From Chryseobacterium sp. (lineage in GTDB: Bacteria > Bacteroidota > Bacteroidia > Flavobacteriales > Weeksellaceae): a DNA stretch of 9,499 nucleotides. Of this stretch, positions 8,015 through 9,499 are shown piece by piece. Below the pieces are notes generated by a model. The model saw only the letters and a program-made list of their open reading frames with translations. It made no database searches and was not told the DNA's origin. The DNA lies in the NCBI GenBank assembly GCA_003852805.1, contig RDDY01000085.1, positions 1 through 9,499 of the forward strand, written 5' to 3'. How positions within the stretch are numbered: the stretch's first letter is position 1; every line of letters begins with the position of its first letter. The translations under genes and the position numbers were made by a program.

Positions 8015-8034
8015 CGGCGCTTGCCGCTGCGCCG
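8015..8034. repeat. GC-rich inverted repeat upstream of the aconitase -7 element
   Basis: CGGCGC (8015-8020) and GCGCCG (8029-8034) form a perfect 6-bp inverted repeat around an 8-base spacer. It begins 9 bp upstream of the aconitase -7 element and occupies the usual -33 region. It could be an operator for a dimeric regulator; nothing in the sequence says which one. Confidence 0.35.
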
Positions 8035-8067
8035 TGTTTAGATTGGTTATAAAATACCGCGGCAATC

Positions 8068-8079
8068 TTCCGGCCGGAA
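8068..8079. repeat. 12-bp perfect palindrome in the aconitase/dispanin divergent region
   Basis: TTCCGGCCGGAA reads the same on both strands and lies 30 bp before the dispanin gene ATG. The bases after it (ATGGTTATTTTTACG) are T-rich and include TATTTTTA at 8084-8091, one mismatch from the -7 consensus, so the palindrome would sit just upstream of a weak promoter. It may be a regulator site or chance. As a hairpin it is poor, because the palindrome has no loop. Confidence 0.3.
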
Positions 8080-8109
8080 TGGTTATTTTTACGCAGTAAT
8101 ACATTTTTT

Positions 8110-8412
8110 ATGGAAATTATCGAACCGCAAGCCGATCGACCTAATCAATCTCCCGGTGTTCCTCCGAAAAGCTGGTTGATAGAGTCCGTTCTTGTCACCG
8201 TTTTTTGCTGCCAGATTCTGGGCATCATCGGTATTGTATACGCGGCCTCGGTAGAAGGTCTGTACTACAAAGGCGACGTGGCGGGAGCGGAACGAGCTTC
8301 CCACACCGCCAAGCAGATGGTCATTTGGTCTGTGGTTTTGGGCGTGCTTATAATGGCCGCAATAATGCTGATTTACGGTGCCGCATTCTTCGCGGCAATC
8401 ATGAGCCGGTGA
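8110..8412 (+). CDS. CD225/dispanin family membrane protein (IFITM-like fold family)
   Basis: The 100-residue protein has a proline-rich soluble N-terminus (1-19) and then a complete CD225 domain. A first hydrophobic helix (about 22-45) contains the double cysteine C33-C34, a polar loop carries YYKGDVAGAERASHTAK (52-68), and a second membrane helix spans about 70-97. The pattern CC, G-I-V-Y-A-(S), GDVxGA, A-S-x-TAK and IW-x3-LG matches the core I recall for vertebrate IFITM proteins. In animals these alter membranes and block virus fusion; bacterial roles are not established. It starts a compact gene set: its TGA overlaps the GTG of the DUF2752 gene by 4 bp. There is no signal peptide; insertion is expected in the inner membrane. 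Family assignment is strong and function unknown. Confidence 0.9.
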   Translation: MEIIEPQADRPNQSPGVPPKSWLIESVLVTVFCCQILGIIGIVYAASVEGLYYKGDVAGAERASHTAKQMVIWSVVLGVLIMAAIMLIYGAAFFAAIMSR

Positions 8413-8783
8413 AGAAAATAGCAGGTTATATCGCCGTTGTTTTACTGCTATCGGTTGCGGTGGCTGTTTTTTATCGGTTCGATCCTGCGGCGGTTTCCTT
8501 CTTCCCGCGCTGTCCGTTCAAGACGCTGACAGGGTGGGATTGTCCGGGTTGCGGCTCGCAGCGCGCCGTGCACGAGCTGTTGCACGGAAATCTGCGAAAT
8601 GCTTTCCGCTACAATCCGTTGATGGTGGCGGCCGTTCCATATGTTTCGGTCGGGTTGGTGTTTAATTGTGATAGGGTTCGCAGCAAATGTCCTGCAGCGC
8701 GGAAACTGCTCTTCGGCCGAACCGCAATTTATACGATTTTGATGATCATTATCGTTTTCTTTATCCTGAGAAACCTATTGTAA
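8409..8783 (+). CDS. DUF2752 family membrane protein
   Basis: The frame is open far upstream inside the dispanin gene, but the likely start is GTG at 8409-8411. It overlaps the dispanin stop as GTGA and places MKK plus a hydrophobic helix at the N-terminus. The 124-residue product has membrane segments at about 4-21, 69-86 and 106-122. Between the first two lies the family signature: C35-PFK, TGWDCPGCGSQRA (41-53) with C45 and C48, and HGNLRNAFRYNPL (59-71). The CPxCG pair with the upstream Cys could bind metal or be redox-active, but no activity is established for DUF2752. The 4-bp overlap indicates translational coupling with the dispanin, so the two small membrane proteins may work together. 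ATG-based alternatives would remove the first helix. Confidence 0.87.
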   Translation: MKKIAGYIAVVLLLSVAVAVFYRFDPAAVSFFPRCPFKTLTGWDCPGCGSQRAVHELLHGNLRNAFRYNPLMVAAVPYVSVGLVFNCDRVRSKCPAARKLLFGRTAIYTILMIIIVFFILRNLL

Positions 8784-9499
8784 ATGATGAAGCGTATACT
8801 CGTTTTGGCCTTGGTTTTCATGTTGGTCGGCAAAGTTTCGGCTGTGCAGAATCAAGCAATTACGGATTCAATCCCGGTAAACGAACAGCCGGCCGCGAAG
8901 CTGATCCCCGTAAAAAAGAACGGTAAGTACGGTTATGTCAACCGCGACGGGAAAATAAAAATTCAACCGTCGTTCAGTCTTGCTCTACTCTTCGCCGAAG
9001 ACTGCAACTTGCTCAACTCGGACAATGCCGCCGCTCGCCGTTTCGGTACTGCCGATTTCGCCACTGCCGAAGCCGACGGCAAGACATTCAGAATCGATGG
9101 AAACGGCAAGCGCGTTTATCAATACAAGACAAAGGATTTGGGCATCTGCACGCGAGAATTCGACTCGCCGTCGTATGTTTCTTTTTCGCAAGGAAGGCTC
9201 TTCGGCGTGGCGAAGAAACTGGCCGACGGCAACCCCGATTTGGCCAAAGTGGTGATCGCTCCTCAATACCAGTACATCCATATTCTGAACTCTGCCGATA
9301 AGAATGAACCGATGATTATTGCCGTAAACAACGACAGATTCGGTGTGGTAGACCGCGACAATCGGCCGATACTTCCGTTTGAATATGAAGATATTAAGCG
9401 AAATTATTCTTGGAAAATCGCGCATCTCTTTGAGGTAACCGACGACGGCAAGAATTATTATTTTGTGGACCAAACGGGCAAAGCCTACCGATTAAAGAA
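8784..9499 (+). CDS. Secreted WG-repeat protein (3' end outside window)
   Basis: The frame is open to the right edge, giving 238 visible codons. The start is one of two adjacent ATGs (8784 or 8787); the first directly follows the TAA of the DUF2752 gene, as expected for coupled translation. Residues 1-20 form a signal peptide (MMKR, then a hydrophobic stretch), with a probable cleavage site after VSA (18-20) and no lipobox cysteine. The mature part shows WG-repeat-like units: KNGKYGYVNRDGKIKIQPSF (46-65), a degenerate one near QGRLFGVAKK with VIAPQYQY (136-163), and DRFGVVDRDNRPILPFEYED (185-204). A fourth may start near the window end (NYYFVDQTGKAYRL). The Trp is replaced by Tyr or Phe. Such repeats form beta-rich binding surfaces. 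It is probably periplasmic or outside the cell. Ligand and role are unknown. Confidence 0.85.
   Translation, partial: MMKRILVLALVFMLVGKVSAVQNQAITDSIPVNEQPAAKLIPVKKNGKYGYVNRDGKIKIQPSFSLALLFAEDCNLLNSDNAAARRFGTADFATAEADGKTFRIDGNGKRVYQYKTKDLGICTREFDSPSYVSFSQGRLFGVAKKLADGNPDLAKVVIAPQYQYIHILNSADKNEPMIIAVNNDRFGVVDRDNRPILPFEYEDIKRNYSWKIAHLFEVTDDGKNYYFVDQTGKAYRLK

Noticed and set aside
8985..9473. A 162-codon minus-strand frame opposite the WG-repeat gene.
   Set aside because: It is a codon-register shadow; the plus-strand frame has a signal peptide and repeat motifs and follows the upstream stop directly.

Overview
This window comes from a member of the Bacteroidota, most likely a flavobacterium of the Chryseobacterium/Weeksellaceae kind. 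The evidence is promoters of the Bacteroidota type (TAnnTTTG -7 elements), no clear Shine-Dalgarno sequences, an OMP_b-brl_3-type TonB-family outer-membrane protein, a mitochondrial-type aconitase of about 755 residues, and a CcoI-type copper ATPase diverging from a Crp/Fnr regulator. Base composition looks even across the window and near half G+C, which is high for that group, so I do not name a genus. I see no mobile elements, tRNA or rRNA genes, or CRISPR arrays.

Layout. (1) Bases 1-787, minus strand: the 5' part of a copper-transporting P-type ATPase (CcoI-like, cbb3 oxidase maturation) that runs off the left edge. (2) Bases 788-886: a compact divergent control region with a consensus promoter facing right, a -7 element facing left, and a TGAT-N4-ATCA box between them. 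(3) Bases 887-3432, plus strand: a tightly packed gene run of Crp/Fnr regulator, panB, a 4-TM small membrane protein and an RluA-family pseudouridine synthase, with gaps of 15, 0 and 2 bp. (4) Bases 3433-7960, minus strand: a TonB-family outer-membrane beta-barrel protein whose stop codon abuts that of the pseudouridine synthase, and upstream of it aconitase, which has its own intrinsic terminator. (5) Bases 8110-9499, plus strand: CD225/dispanin protein, DUF2752 protein and a secreted WG-repeat protein. These are joined by a 4-bp GTGA overlap and a TAA-ATG abutment, and the last gene runs off the right edge.

How the parts fit. The left side reads as respiratory control: a Crp/Fnr-family regulator without FeS-ligand cysteines is likely autoregulated and may also drive the divergent cbb3-maturation gene through the shared box. 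The middle is housekeeping (pantothenate synthesis, RNA modification, TCA cycle) plus one outer-membrane protein. The right side is the least understood part: a small envelope module built around an IFITM-like dispanin. It is the best candidate here for an undescribed function.
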